DNA of 64,000 nucleotides from Phytophthora quininea (GCA_011947345.1 JAAVTG010000845.1:186001-250000); one strand, 5' to 3'; positions 33,399 to 45,036 are shown, numbered from the stretch's first letter. Numbers and translations: made by a program. Notes: generated by a model from the letters alone, not told the origin.

Positions 33399-34409
33399 AT
33401 GCCGAAGACCAAGATACCCCCCTTTTACGAAGCGAGAGAGGGGAAGATTGACGGCCTGTTCGAGGCTGGAATGTCCAAGCGCGCCATCGCGCGTAGCCTC
33501 GGCCGCAGCCCCGACACCATCTGCCGTGCACCGGCTCCCAAGCCTCCGCCCAAGGCACGCAAGAACGCAAAGCCCCCAAACAATGTGGAGCGCCGCAAGC
33601 GCTGACGTACCGGGAGATCAGGCGTCTTGTGCGCACAGCGTCCCGCGGCGAGCACTCAGCGGCGCAGTTGAAGGCCGAGTTGCAACTCGACGTACACGTG
33701 AGGACCATCCAGCGCGTCCTTGCATGGGTCTACTGGCTGATCTTCACGAAAATGGTCAACACACTTCCACTCAAGCCTGAAGACATTGCGGCTCACACGG
33801 CGTGGTCAATGGAGAAGCTGTTGCTGAAAGACGCCGGGTCCTATTGCGATTCCATTATTTTCTCGGACGAGAAGATGTGGAACCTCGATGGGCCCGACGG
33901 CTTTCAGCAATATTGAGGGACTTGCGGCGTCCTCCCCGAAGGACAAAACGAAGGCAAGCAGGGGGATGATCAGTGATGGTTTGGGCTGCGTTTAGTGGGC
34001 AGGGTAAGTCCCAGCTTGTGGTTTTGAATGGGAAGCAAAACTCGGACGACTACGTTGTCCGAGTTCTTGCTTCCCTACGCACATCAAACTACGGTCTAGA
34101 CTTTATCTTCCAACAAGACAATGCAAGTATTCACACCTCAGCCCGCACTTCTTTACGGACCAGGAAGTCAAGGTGCTTGACTGGCCTTCGAAGTCGCCAG
34201 ACTTAAACCCTATTGAAAACTTATGGTCAATAATGAGCCGTCGGGTTTACCGAAACGGTAAGCAGCTCGACAAGGTGTGTGATCTGAAGGATGCACTCTT
34301 TGAAGCATGGGATTCCATCCCTCTTGCGTTACTGCAGTCGCTGCTTGAGTCGATGCCGCGTCGCTGCTTAGAGGTTGTTGCCAAGAAAGCAGATAGAACG
34401 CATTACTAA
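33399..34409 (+). pseudogene. mariner/Tc1 transposase, broken into four frames
   Basis: ATG 33399 (MPKTKIPPFYEAREGKIDGL) starts a helix-turn-helix region (SKRAIARSLGRSPDTICR) to 33605. Frame 33629-33916 holds a second HTH and FSDEKMWNLDGPDG (first Asp). Frame 33973-34206 has MVWAAFSGQGKS and FIFQQDNASIHTS (second Asp). Frame 34173-34409 has LDWPSKSPDLNPIENLW (third Asp) and ends THY. This is the DDE_3 order of Tc1/mariner transposases. At least three frame changes make it inactive as printed. Confidence 0.88.
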
Positions 34410-34410
34410 G

Positions 34411-34645
34411 GGAAAATACACTTGGTTTTTGTATGCATTTACTGTCCGATCTGATCTGTCGTAGTGCTGAAAGTGGAAAGTTGTATGGGAGGTCCCCTAC
34501 AGAGATCGAATTTGCGCTCGTTAGCGCTACTAGGCTATTTCTTCTGTCTACAACTCGCATATATCTAAATAGCATAGGCTAACTCGCAGTATTGACGCCG
34601 ATACAACACGACAAGCTAGCGTCCGATGCGATCTGTCGCGCAGTG
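34411..34645 (-). repeat. right terminal inverted repeat of mariner element
   Basis: Starts just after the transposase stop and ends ...CGCGCAGTG followed by TA. Confidence 0.9.
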
Positions 34646-34647
34646 TA

Positions 34648-35899
34648 GCCAGCCGTGCACCCAATTGTGGCAAGTGCAAAATACAAAATGGCGGCCTAAA
34701 ACAATCAGCTCAAACTCAGAGCCAAGTGTGCTCAGCGCACTCTCCAATCTTTAAGATAGCAGTGACCTACATTCCTCGTGAATGCAGACCGTTGGTGGAG
34801 TGTAACCTACACGAATTGACTGGCTGTTCACATACCTGTCGCCTCATCGCACCGGTAATGACTGGAGCCGATATCGGAGGCCGCTCCACGTGGCGGCGTG
34901 GCCGGCGTCGATCCCTGGCCTCCCGACCCTAGCGGAAGGAAACCAGCCACCGATGAGACTCTCGACTCCCCACACGAACCTCTCAAGTCCTCAGCGCGAG
35001 CACCAGTGGATGCAGATGCTACTTCCCGTGGAATAATCACTTTGGACTGACCTCCCGCTGGGATCAACTTGGGCAAAGGTGTCGCCCACATGACAACTCT
35101 CTCAAAGCTAACACAGTTGAACACCATGGGACAGCCATGGGACAGCGGTTAATGAACGATGTGAAGCGACTATTTGTCCGAGGACGCACTCTCACCGTGG
35201 TCTTTTATTCTCGCCGGCTTGCTAAATTCTGTGAAGAAACGACATTGAGCTTCAGCCAGCCACCATCGACGTTGCGGACACTACTAGGAACTTGACGTCT
35301 TCAGGCACTGGTACGTATTCGCCAGCGCAACTGAAGCAATAATACGCTGTACGAGTGCTTGGAGCGGCCAATTTATCCATCGTAGATCTCGCGTTGGCCA
35401 TGACGGACGTCGCAAAATCCGCTGTGATGGATGTGGAGTTTAGGGTTTGGCATCGTCAATAATGGCTATTACTTGGTGCGCTTCACTCAACAGAGTTGTC
35501 CCGAAGCTCTGCTTAATGTAACTCATATCGACCATAACGGCACGGCAGTACTTTTCCACCACTTCCAAACGAGCATGAGAATCCCATGCAACCGATGCTT
35601 TGGCGCATGACCCCGCGAGGGTAGGTGTGGTGTAGTGATCCACTGAAATTTCGCTAATGTAGCAGCGAGCTTCCGCACACAACAATGCGCCTTCCAGTAC
35701 GGTAGGCGAATGTTGGGGCGCAATATGAAGAGACCAAATTCGACCCTGCCCGAGCCGGGGTGTCCTTCCCCACTGACTACGCTTGCTAGCAATATACGCG
35801 GGTGTAACAAGCACGAACTTTCGCCTATACGTCCAAACACTCTCTCACACACTCAAAACCCCGTGACACCAGCAGACGAAGTTGCCTAGTCCCGTAGAC
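34648..35899. other. unassigned repeat-rich stretch
   Basis: Minus-strand frames at 35440-35852 (two overlapping, about 110-124 codons) suggest a decayed mobile-element ORF, but no motif is recognisable. Confidence 0.4.
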
Positions 35900-36260
35900 A
35901 CTTTTACGGGGCGCCGGAGTATAACTCCAGCTGGAAGTCACGTTGAAATGCGACTAGCACTCCAACACAGGAGCCCTTTCGCCCAACACTCCCTATTAAT
36001 AGGGTCAAACCAAAATACACTCTAACTACCACACTCCACTCTTGGCCTGACCAAACGAACACTCGCTCCACGAAGGTCTGTGTTCGCTGGCAGGCATAAC
36101 CCAACGCAAAAGGCAAGGTGCTTACCTAGGACGCTTGGCCGCTTGGGTAGTAAGGGGAAATATCTGCTCTGTTTGTATCGCCCTCGCGGGCTCTTATCTC
36201 TCTGAGTCTGCTCTTCCCTATGATTCTATACAAATATCAAGTGAAATATGGTCGGTGCTA
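35900..36260 (-). repeat. LTR-like fragment, related to the LTR at 40901-41971
   Basis: Shares with the right LTR a run of similar blocks in the same order (CATAACCCA; AGGGGAAAT-CTG-TCTGT; ATACAAATAT--AG-GAAATATG). Divergent; probably a solo or partial LTR of the same family. Confidence 0.5.
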
Positions 36261-36470
36261 GCAGGGCCACTCATTCGGCCTTGCGACCGGACAAACCTTC
36301 GGAGTAGTGACCACCTCGGTATAGTGGCACACAGGGTAGCGACACCCTGAGGTTAACGAACCTTCTTCTGATCCTGGGATTGGTCCAAAATGGTAACTTG
36401 ATTCCGTCAATAGTAAAGGCGATAGTTGGCTGCCGCGATCCTTTGGAGAATCGCTACATCACAGATCAAT

Positions 36471-36936
36471 GTCGATGGATTTTATCACCGATTTGCCTCA
36501 AACGAAGCGCAAGTACGATTCCATCTGAGTTGTTGTTGACAGACTGACAAAGCGTTGCCATTTCGTCCCCACCACGAAAACAGTGACCGCAGAAGGAGTA
36601 GCTCAGCTATTCCTGGATCACGTCTGGAAGTTACATGGGATGCTAACAAACATCGTGTCGGATCGCGATCGAAAGTTTGTTTCCGCTTTCTGGCAGCACG
36701 TCTTCAAGTCAATCGGAACCAAGTTAAGCATGACTATGGCACATCGTGCGCAAGGCGATGGTCAGACGGAGCGGATGAATCAGACGTTGGAAGAATATCT
36801 ACGCTGCTATATCGGCCCGCTGCAGGATGATTGGGATACCCATCTCGCAAACGCGGAGTTCGCCATCAACTCCACGGTTAACATCAGCACAAAGCTGGCG
36901 CCATTTGAAACAGATCTCGGATAAGTTCCACGCAAT
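36471..36936 (+). pseudogene. Gypsy-type integrase, 5' half (interrupted by LTR element)
   Basis: The integrase core runs MSMDFITDLPQTKRKYDSI-stop-VVVDRLTKRCHFVP (first Asp of the D,D35E triad, with a TGA at about 36527), then NIVSDRDRKFVSAFW (second Asp) and HRAQGDGQTERMNQTLEEYL (Glu). It ends at LAPFETDLG. The frame stops at TAA and, four bases before the LTR element, is cut; the continuation is at 41972. Confidence 0.88.
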
Positions 36937-36978
36937 TGTGGTATAGGATTTCACGTGAAAACTCGTTGGTAGTACGGT

Positions 36979-37224
36979 GTGGTGGAGTGGGTTACCAGAA
37001 AATCCGATCTCGGATCTAGAGGCAGGGGATCTCCAGCTCACAAATGCGACGTCACCTCGGTTAAAACGACGTCGCGTTTTCCCCAGGACTTGACTAACGT
37101 AATTCCAAAGCGCGATAACGCAGTGGGCAGGAATGTAACCTTGGTACTTGAGGTCTTGGTTGGTGGCTGTGCGAGGATGGGTTTCCCACACTTCCGGTTG
37201 TCTTCTTCTCTTCTCTTCTTCTAG
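36979..37224 (+). pseudogene. second chromo-like integrase tail inside the nested element
   Basis: Frame MVEWVTRKSDLGSRGRG resembles the tail of the host Gypsy at 42450 (VEWVVKKTRLGNQS), but on the plus strand within the minus-strand element. It suggests that the left LTR body was replaced by sequence of another Gypsy element. Confidence 0.5.
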
Positions 37225-37959
37225 ACCGGCTGATCCCTATCGCTTGATCAGTCGGTCTTCCGCACACGCGAGCTCTCTCTCTCCGTCAATCGCTCGGCCC
37301 TATCGCTCGCTCCGCGTAGACGTCTCTATTTATAGTGCCGTTCTCGTGACACTTCGGGGTTGGTTAGATCCACACAACCGACAACTCGTAGCGCCCGATC
37401 CCACCCTATAGATTGTGGTTCGGGGCGATTCTTCTACGAGGGGAGGCTGGCACGAGGCAAAGTCGAACTTGGGCGGCACGAGGGTATATTATCGCTTGTC
37501 TGCCGGTGTGGACTTGTGTTTTCGGTAGCTAAATGCGGACTGAACTAAAACTACCCGTTTGTTGGACCCACGTCAATCTCTGGGCTCCTTGGTTGGCTCT
37601 GGAGCTACAGTTCCCAGCTGGTTTAGCGTTTCTGGGGTTGTCGCTCTTGATCGATCTGCTGCAGGCATCCCTCGGGTCGGCACACATCAAATTCTGGGCT
37701 GGGCTTTGAGCCAGCTCTTGGATCCCCATAGTTGTAACCATCTGTAAAGATCGGACGTCGGATCGTAAAGATCTGTGCCCATGTCGTCGGATCGCACTTG
37801 ATCGGGAGGATCCGAACCCATGTCGTCGGATCGCCAGTCGTACTTGATCGGGGATCTGATGTGATCAGATGCCGTACTTAATTGGAGCGCCCCGTTTTGA
37901 TTGTTCTCTAGTCCCGACCACTCCATCTCCGCGCGGACTGGGGCGCTCCCGTCAACCCG
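37225..37959. other. unassigned segment of the chimeric element
   Basis: Contains CCCATGTCGTCGGATCG twice (near 37780 and 37820) and GATC-rich short repeats; possibly LTR sequence of an unrelated element. Confidence 0.4.
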
Positions 37960-38110
37960 CTACTCCACATTGGGGCCAGTGTCGAGGAGTATCCTCGTTC
38001 TGTTGTCGTTCAGCGCGCCTTTGACCAGCGCTCGCATCCTTATTCGTCGGTCGAACGTCTTGGCCGACCACCAACCCAGTCGTTCTCCAGGTAATAGCTT
38101 CAGTACTTTC
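37960..38110 (-). pseudogene. retroviral-type aspartic protease start, truncated
   Basis: Minus strand reads LLPGERLGWWSAKTFDRRIR, then ALVKGALNDNRTRILLDTGPNV, the D-T-G active-site motif, and stops at TAG. The rest of pol is absent. Confidence 0.75.
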
Positions 38111-38399
38111 TGAAGCGGTCTTGCCTCGTTACACGTCACACTGGTTACCTATCCTTCTGTGCCATACGAAACCTCGTTGGAGCCGCTAGTGGTTCCTTGA
38201 TTCCGAAAGGCACTTAATATACCTCCACCGAGGTTTCCGTCGTTGTCACTTTCATTTTCCATCGCGTCACGCTTTTCACCATTGTCGTAAGGCCATTCGC
38301 CGCCACCCACGAATGCGAAAATACAGTCCGCATCCATCGCTGGTTCGGCTAACTGTGGCAGCCCGATAGGGACCAACCCAGTCATAGTTGGCGAGCTGT

Positions 38400-40788
38400 C
38401 TAGTTTAAATGACCTTCGCGCACGACGGTCTGGAGCTCGTTGGGGAGCTCCTGACTGCTGACCTTCGTGCGGACGAACTTGGCGAGGTCTTGAAAGTTGC
38501 GATAGAGTTCGCACTGACCCACGTCATGGACCTGTTTGCAGAACTTGCAACGTCGGTAACATCGGTGGGCTGAGTGCCCCGAGGCTCCGCAGGCGGCACA
38601 CGGCCCGTACTGAGGGCGACGTTCTCTGGAGGAATCCCGGTTGTAGTCAGTCCTTTGCTGACGACGGTTCGATCGTCCATATGTGCCTTCAGCTGCCCCA
38701 CGACGTTCCGTGTCGCTAGCGGCGGCTAGGCGTCGGTCACAGTCTGACGAGAAATCGCCATCGCTCTCGTCATAGTACCGATAGTCGTCGAACGAGCTTT
38801 CATCCTCACTTTCGTCACTTCGGTGGGGCTTCCAGACATCGTTACTACGTCCGTTGGACTTCCGGTCCTCCAGTTCGGCTATTAAGTCATCCATCGAGGC
38901 TTCAGCGGGGGTGACTCTCGGGGCATTACGCGAGTCATCCCGTCGGTGGTCGTAATCTCGGCGACGTTCGCCGCGATCGTCTCGACGACTGAATCCCCAT
39001 ACGAATCCTCGTTGCGGCGATATTCACGTCGAGGCTCACCATCTCGTGCCCTGGACGACCTTGACGAGGCGTCACGAGTCCTCGATGACGCGTCGCGAGT
39101 CCGGATCTTCTCTTCGCCCTTGAGCTTATCGAGGAGAATCTCTTCCAACTCTTGTGTGTCGGTGATTTGGCGGTCGTACAGCTCACGCATCAACTTGTCG
39201 TCTCCGCACGTGGTTAGAAACCTATGGATATGCTCCTTCCCGTGGCGTCCACCGTTGTCGAACTTCACTCGAGCTCCCTTAGCATAGCCATTCAGCCTAT
39301 TGAGGTAGTCGCAGAGGTGCTCACTTTTCTCCCGCCGAGCACCAAAGTAGCGATCCATGGCACTTTGCGAATGGTTCGTGCAGTAGTAGCTAATGAAGGC
39401 TGCGCTCAGTTTTTGCCAGTCCTTGCGCACGTCCTTCTTGAGCTGCTTGAACCAGTATATGGCTCCTTCGCGCAGACTCAACTCGAACGGCGTGCACCAC
39501 TGGTGCGACGGCGTCCGAGTCCCGTTCATCTCATAGACAAATGTACGCAACCACTGCAGTGAGTTTTCGCTCTTGCCTCGTTGTCCTCTGAACGGAGTGA
39601 TGCGATCGAGAGGTCGATGTGTCGCCACCTCAAGCCTCGGTGTAGGGTCCGAGTCATTCATCGTACTAAGCGCCAGTATTTGTCTCGTCAATTCGTGAGT
39701 AGGGTCGTTGTGGTCATCGTTGTCTTCGTTGTCACTCCACATGTTGTTACGCACCCGTGGCGAATCCTCGGTGGTTCGAGAGCGTGGGTCAGAGCGTCGT
39801 CCAGAACGTTGCACGCTACCCACCGAGGCTCGGCGATCTTCCAGTTCTCGCTCCAGACGCTTTGTCCGACCTGTCGAGCGAGGTGTCACCATATAAGAGT
39901 CTTGGAAGTACGGTGATACCTCTTTGGAGGCAAACACTCTTGGAAAATCCTCGCCACTGTCCCCTTCGTAAACCTTGGACCTCCCCGGGGTCTGAGGCAA
40001 CGGAATATTGCGCGGATCGTTCATGTTCCGGGCAGGACGAGAAACCGGCTGCTTTTCCATGTTAATACCGACCACTCCGAAGGCTTCACGGAGTTTCTTC
40101 TTCCATTTGTGCAGCGTGGCCCCTGCCACCGCTGGCTCCCAGTCTTCCAGCGCTAACTCCGACGGGTATGCCATGGTCTTCAGTCCCATTGCAGTAAGCA
40201 TCGAGACTGTGTCCTCGGCCACCTGTTTAGTCGTCATCGAGCTGACTGGCCATTATAGTTCATCAGCTAATGCCGGGCAGTCAGCTCTGCGCGTGGGATG
40301 TGGTGCAAAGAGCTGCATCCCGGGTCTTTCTCGATCGCTGCGAAGCAGCGTTCGAACACTTTTTGGCTGCAGGCGTATCGCCATTGATGGGCGGTTGAGA
40401 TGCGGTCATCACCGAGCGTCGCGCTGCAGCCGTCGCCGAGGTTTTGACGTCCGGGGCGACTTCATCATAGTCATCTTCATCGGGATCAGATCCCGCCGCT
40501 TCCAGAGGTTACGCGTGATCCTTGGTGTCGTGCTGCGTCCAGACGACAACACTGGTTCTTCCGGCGTCACTCCACTCACTTCGACCACGGCGGCCTTCTC
40601 CTCGTAAACATCGTTATCCACATCCTCATGGTCATTGTCGTTGGCGTCCAGATCCCCTCCAAGTCCTCAAAGCTCACCGAGCGCTCGGTGATAGTCGCAA
40701 CACGCGCCGTCTCACCGGATGAATGCTCGGTGGATACTCCACCGGCCGTCGATGGGGTCGCTGGTACCGCATTCGATCCTTTCGCCAT
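38400..40788 (-). CDS. gag polyprotein with zinc knuckle, nested LTR element
   Basis: Possible start at 40788 (MAKGSNAVPATPS) with a frame change near 40600. The main frame 40237-38882 (451 residues) has an acidic/basic N-terminus, then a Ty3-type capsid domain (NSLQWLRTFVYEMNGTRTP, EGAIYWFKQLKKDVRKDWQ, YFGARREKSEHLCDYLNRLN). Frame 38894-38400 overlaps it and ends with a cysteine-rich nucleocapsid (CAACGASGHSAHRC, then CKFCKQVHDVGQC). Gag packages the element RNA. Long intact frames indicate a fairly young insertion compared with the surrounding relics. Confidence 0.82.
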
Positions 40789-40880
40789 CTTCTTCACTTG
40801 TTTTCTTGGTTTTCTTAGTTTTCTTCTTGCTCGATAACTTGGGACGTCTACACAGACGGTTCACAAAGGCTTACTCAGTT

Positions 40881-40898
40881 CCCGGCTCGCGGCACCAG
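40881..40898 (-). promoter_or_regulatory. primer-binding site of the nested LTR element
   Basis: TGGTGCCGCGAGCCGGGA on the minus strand, two bases after the LTR end. It begins TGG, the complement of a tRNA CCA end. The tRNA species is not identified. Confidence 0.75.
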
Positions 40899-40900
40899 TT

Positions 40901-41971
40901 GTGGTATAGGATTCCACGTGAAAACTCGTTGGTAGTACGGATAGACTCCACCCACAACAATACGTCAACCAGGAAGATCAACGAGAGTTGGGGCTCAATT
41001 CTGAAGACCCAGATTCAGTCCTAGCACCGGGACTGACTGGTCTTGCGATCCGTCCACGCAAACTTCCCAAGTAAACAGACGCCACTAGCACGAGCTCGCT
41101 TGCGCGCCAAACCTTGCTGGCCCAACAGCAGAAGGGTCCAAAGCCAATTAAGGCCGACTGCGAGTCCACTGAGGTCTCAGCCTGCGGTGACCTTTAGAGA
41201 AGCGGGGAGAACACTCGACCCCGAACACAAGCGCTGGCAATTCAGCCGTCACGCTATACACCCTCAACCTTGCCACAAACTCTTGGCTTGGCCGAGGGGC
41301 GAGCACTGTCCCCATGGATAAGCGCGCCCACCGACAGACATAACCCACTCAAACGGGCGGATCCAGACGCAACGTACCGAAGACGATTCCGCTGCCGGAC
41401 CTGGCCCTTATGTGCTTGAGGGGAAATTCTGTTCTGTATATGTAGTGCCCATTCGGGCTTATGTAAATCCTACTTTCCATACAAATATGCAGAGAAATAT
41501 GATCCGTTTCCTAACTGCGACCTCGCTGAACCCACCGCCGAGGTCCCCGAAGCGTCGCCGAGCTCTCAGACTGGCCACCGAGGTTTCGGAGAGGTCGGGT
41601 CGTTGCTACCGAGCCCTCCCAAGAGTCATCGAGGATCCAACTATAGCCAACGAGCTTTTCCAGCAGGCACTGAGGCTCCCAACCGTCGCCGGGGCTTAGG
41701 AAGGGTCGCCTGGATCTTTGTCCGTTGGAAAAGGTGACGTCCACGTGTCACCGAACATTCTGAGGAATGGCCAATCACAGCGCCTTCCGTTGGGCATAAT
41801 GGTTCAATCCACAAAAGTGATTCCCGCCGACTGACCATTGAGACCTCGCCAGACTTAAAAATCCAGCCAATCAGGGAAGACTCCGTTGGGAATGACCGTG
41901 AGCGAATCCTCGCCACGCATCACGATGCCTCACGACTCGTCCCTGTTTCCCAGGCAAATCGCTTTACCACA
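40901..41971 (-). repeat. 5' LTR of the nested element
   Basis: On the minus strand starts TGTGGTAAAGCG and ends ...CTATACCACA, 1,071 bp, TG...CA ends. Confidence 0.75.
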
Positions 41972-42540
41972 CAATCCGCTTCAGCTGGTTACGGAGTACC
42001 CCGATAATGTGCCGACAAGTCGTCGTGAATCCGAGTTTCATGAACGACAAGCAGCGATACTTTTACGGTGTCGAGATGCTCTAGCAGAAGCTCAAGAGAG
42101 AATGTGTGACGTCTACGACAGGAACAGCGCCGAACAGGAATTTCAGGTTGGTGACCGGGTGTACTTGAACACCCAGCACTTGGACCCAAGCACACGGGAA
42201 CTCGACCAAGCTGGGTCCAAAATGGATCGGCCCATACAGTGTTGTGCAACGAGTCCACAACCACGCGTATGGGTTGAATATCCAGAAGGGTAACAAACTT
42301 CACCCAGTCTTCAACACGGGGTCGTTAAAACCTTACACCACGCCGACGCGAAGTTTCCGCCCCATGACGTGGTAATGGCCGACGGAAGTATCGACCAACT
42401 CGTGAATCGACCCCTCGGGAAACGAACACGAATACGGTGCGCGCAGTCTCTGGTGGAGTGGGTGGTGAAGAAGACCCGACTTGGGAACCAGTCGAGAACT
42501 TATCACAGATTCCAAGCTAGATCGCCGAATTTGAAAGCCA
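41972..42540 (+). pseudogene. Gypsy-type integrase, 3' half with chromo-like tail
   Basis: Continues directly from 36936 (NPLQLVTEYPDNVPTSRR): a coiled region FHERQAAILLRCRDALAEAQ, the GPF/GPY-type module (EFQVGDRVYLNTQHL, then KWIGPYSVVQRVHNHAYGL in another frame) and a chromo-like end (VEWVVKKTRLGNQS). Frame changes occur near 42225 and 42365. Confidence 0.82.
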
Positions 42541-42739
42541 ATGGAAAACCAAACGAAGAAGGCGCAAAAGAAATTGGAAAGGCGAAAGCGTATCTCCTAT
42601 GCGTCAGCAGTTACTGCAACATCTTCAGGCGCTTGACAGTTTCTTTGTCGCTGCGCTTCTTGCGTTTCCCATTGCTGCCTTGGAATTCCGGGACGATCTT
42701 CACAACTTTATAAAGCGAACGTATTGAATCCAGAGCTAG

Positions 42740-43700
42740 TTCTCAAGCGTTTAAACTTTGTACGGCGGTTCAGACTTCTCATCGTACGCGTCCAGGACTT
42801 CAACAAACTGGGACGAGCGAACGACGATGACCATCCAGTGCTTGAGGTCTCCATCACCAGCACACCTGAGGTAAACTCCCGGATCAAGCCCTATAAACGA
42901 AGACAGCAAAGCGTTCGACATTGTGGTAAGAATTCTTCACTACCTTGCGACAAAGTTTCTGGTAATTCAGCTCGATCTGGAGAGGACGAAGATACTCGTA
43001 GAAGGCAGCAGCATCTCGGCGCAGGACGCCGTACTCCAAGTTCCGGGGATACGCGTCCTCAAAAGAGTCCCACATCTTCAGCATGACCAGGTCACGGCGG
43101 CCCAGGTAGCTACACGCCATTTGAAATGCCTCCAGAAAACACAAACTAGAATCAGAGGAGTAGGCACCAACGAAGTTCGCTTTCCCGTACTTCGTGAACG
43201 ATAGCCTGAAACCGGAGGCCATCCACTCGTCAACTTGACACATCATCTCTGGATAAGCCACCAGGTTGTCCATCCACACGTAGTTCAATTCGAGAGGACG
43301 GCCTCTCCACTGCACGAGATATGACCGGTGGGGGTCTCCACTGCTATCCAACAAACGCACTAAATCGAATCGTTTGTTGAGATCAATTGGAGCCGTCAAG
43401 CCGCAGTGGTTCTTTCAATTGGAAGTAGGATGTCGCTCTGGTGGGGGAGGCAATGACTTTGGGTGATAGACACGGGGAATATCTGCACGGCGGCGAAGTC
43501 TCTGAAGCTGCGGGTTCTGTCGGAACCATCGAGATCCGTAGAGTTGAGGTCGTCTGCCAAGCCGCATAGATCATCATCGACACTTGGTCTATTACCATCA
43601 GTTAATGGGCTGGATGGCGCTGCAGGCGGCGCAGAAGGTGGGACGACACATCCGTCCCCGCAGGAGCCATCATCATCAACGGACGACTCCACAGAGATCA
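42740..43700 (-). pseudogene. relic with chromo-like segment and unknown domain
   Basis: The minus-strand frame 43399-42884 starts with a chromo-like stretch (RSYLVQWRGRPLELNYVWM). An unknown domain follows (DSSLCFLEAFQMACSYLGRR, NYQKLCRKVVKNSYHN), continuing in another frame to DLKHWMVIVVRSSQFVEVLD at about 42760. A Cys near the start and a His near the end would suit a papain-fold or OTU-like protease, but this is a weak guess. The upstream frame (43692-43396) is Ser/Asp-rich. Chromo segments are common in mobile-element proteins, and the neighbourhood supports a mobile-element origin. Confidence 0.45.
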
Positions 43701-44254
43701 GCAGGGCTTCTACAGCCTACACAACGAGCGGCTCAACATCGCCAGCCAATCGCGGGGGCCGTGGCCGACGACCGAGCTGCAGAAGCAGCGATATCCATCC
43801 AACACTGCGATCCGGCCACGGTACCGAAGCACCGAGGACAGCCCAGCGCCGACGAATTCCACGCTCCACAGCCCAGCCAGCAGCGGCGGTCCAAGCGGCA
43901 GCGGTCGGGCGGCGGCGGTCCAGCGAAGATTCTGAAGTGAGAGTGGTTTCTGAGGAGGGGTGAGTGTATCCAATCAGAGGTACGGATTTAAATGTCTAGG
44001 AATTGTGTTGTCACGAGTCCTTGATGGTGAAATTGGAACTAATGAGATTGTAGAGATAGATGCCTAGCTGAAATCTATCCTACCGAAGTTCCTCTGCTTC
44101 GATATTCTATCTCTATGCTGTGCATGCGAAGCGGGCTTCAAGCAGTTGTAGATAGCGCTCAAGCAGCTGTCTGCTTGCGTAGTCCTCCATGTTGCGTTTT
44201 ATGTGGTAGCTTACATGTGTAGTATAGTATTTTCAATATACCTGCAGACGTAGG
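43701..44254. other. no supported gene
   Basis: A plus-strand frame to 43963 is Ser/Arg/Pro-rich and lacks domain features. Confidence 0.4.
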
Positions 44255-44287
44255 GCGGCTGTGGAGGCCATGTGGCCTCCATCCGCC
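44255..44287. repeat. strong hairpin
   Basis: TGGAGGCC-ATGT-GGCCTCCA is a perfect 8-bp stem with a 4-nt loop (44262-44281), extended by GGCGG/CCGCC on the outside. Confidence 0.85.
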
Positions 44288-44361
44288 TGAACTGCTGGGG
44301 GACGGCACTTTCGTATTTGGCCGCCCTCCCCACAACTCCCCGACCTAGTTAAAGATGCCTT

Positions 44362-45036
44362 TTGTGCAATCGATTAAATCATGACTTTTCAGCAGTAAGA
44401 TTTGCTGGTCTGCAGAGTGCCAAAGTACAGCCAAATCACGCGCGCAGTCGTCACCCGCAGGAGGTGGAGCGGTGTATCACGGAGAAGGTGCTGGAAGCAG
44501 TCGGCACAGGCAGTGCGCAGACCGTGATAACTCCAGTAATGTTCAAGAACGCCCACCGGTGCAAAATCATCGTCGCCCTTGTAGAGAAGCGCATCTATTT
44601 CTACGATTAGCTCCTACAGTCACCATTCTGAGGGCCTCTTCAAGACATCGTAAACAGCGTCAGATGGCAGGGGTTGCCGGAATGCGAAGTGGTGCCAATA
44701 ACCTACCCGCGTCAAAAGATACCTATAACTGCGGTATCTTCGTGTGCTGAGTGTTCATCATGCACATTGTAGTTGACGCTTCCAACGTGTTTGCTCTCCA
44801 CGCGATGACCGCTCGGGAATTCGAACTATTCTACTATGCTTTGACTAACAAAGTGGATGTTCTGCGTGTGCGGAAGTCAGTAAAAGTGCGCTCACCACTA
44901 GTTGATCTTCCAGACCACGCCGAAGCACAGATCAATTATGACGTGCAGATGAAACTTTGCCAGGACATGCCATCAGCACAAAACCTCCATGGTGATCACG
45001 GAGCTTTACATCTGCTTTGTCTTCAGAACTGGTAAT
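44362..45036 (+). pseudogene. Ulp1-type (C48) cysteine protease relic
   Basis: Frame 44362-44610 reads ITPVMFKNAHRCKIIVALVE and RIYFYD, where active members have a His-Trp pair and Asp in the same arrangement. Frame 44472-44750 ends SKDTYNCGIFVC with the catalytic Cys in NCGIFVC. Frame 44751-45035 continues (ALHAMTAREFELFYYAL). Stops follow YFYD and the Cys box. C48 proteases of this kind ride in Mutator-type and other transposons as well as acting as SUMO proteases. Truncation and stops point to a mobile-element relic. Confidence 0.65.

Larger units (their letters stand above)
26235..34645 (+). mobile_element. mariner-type DNA transposon with long terminal inverted repeats, split by a DIRS-like element
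   Basis: The two ends (26235-26467 and 34411-34645) are about 233-bp inverted repeats beginning CACTGCGCGACAGATC, each bordered by TA (26233-26234 and 34646-34647), the mariner/Tc1 target duplication. The transposase relic lies next to the right end (33399-34409), and the rest of the 8.4 kb is occupied by a minus-strand retroelement. The simplest history is a mariner of about 1.6 kb that received the retroelement between its left repeat and transposase. Confidence 0.85.
36937..41971 (-). mobile_element. LTR retroelement (gag-protease only) nested in the Gypsy integrase
   Basis: 5,035 bp bounded by TGTGG...CCACA and flanked by the 4-bp direct repeat CAAT (36933-36936 and 41972-41975). Removing it rejoins the integrase reading. 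The right LTR is 40901-41971, followed on the minus strand by a primer-binding site. The left end starts with the same 44 bp (TGTGGTATAGGATTTCACGTG...) but the rest of the left side is unrelated to the right LTR, and RT, RNase H and integrase are missing. Confidence 0.85.
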
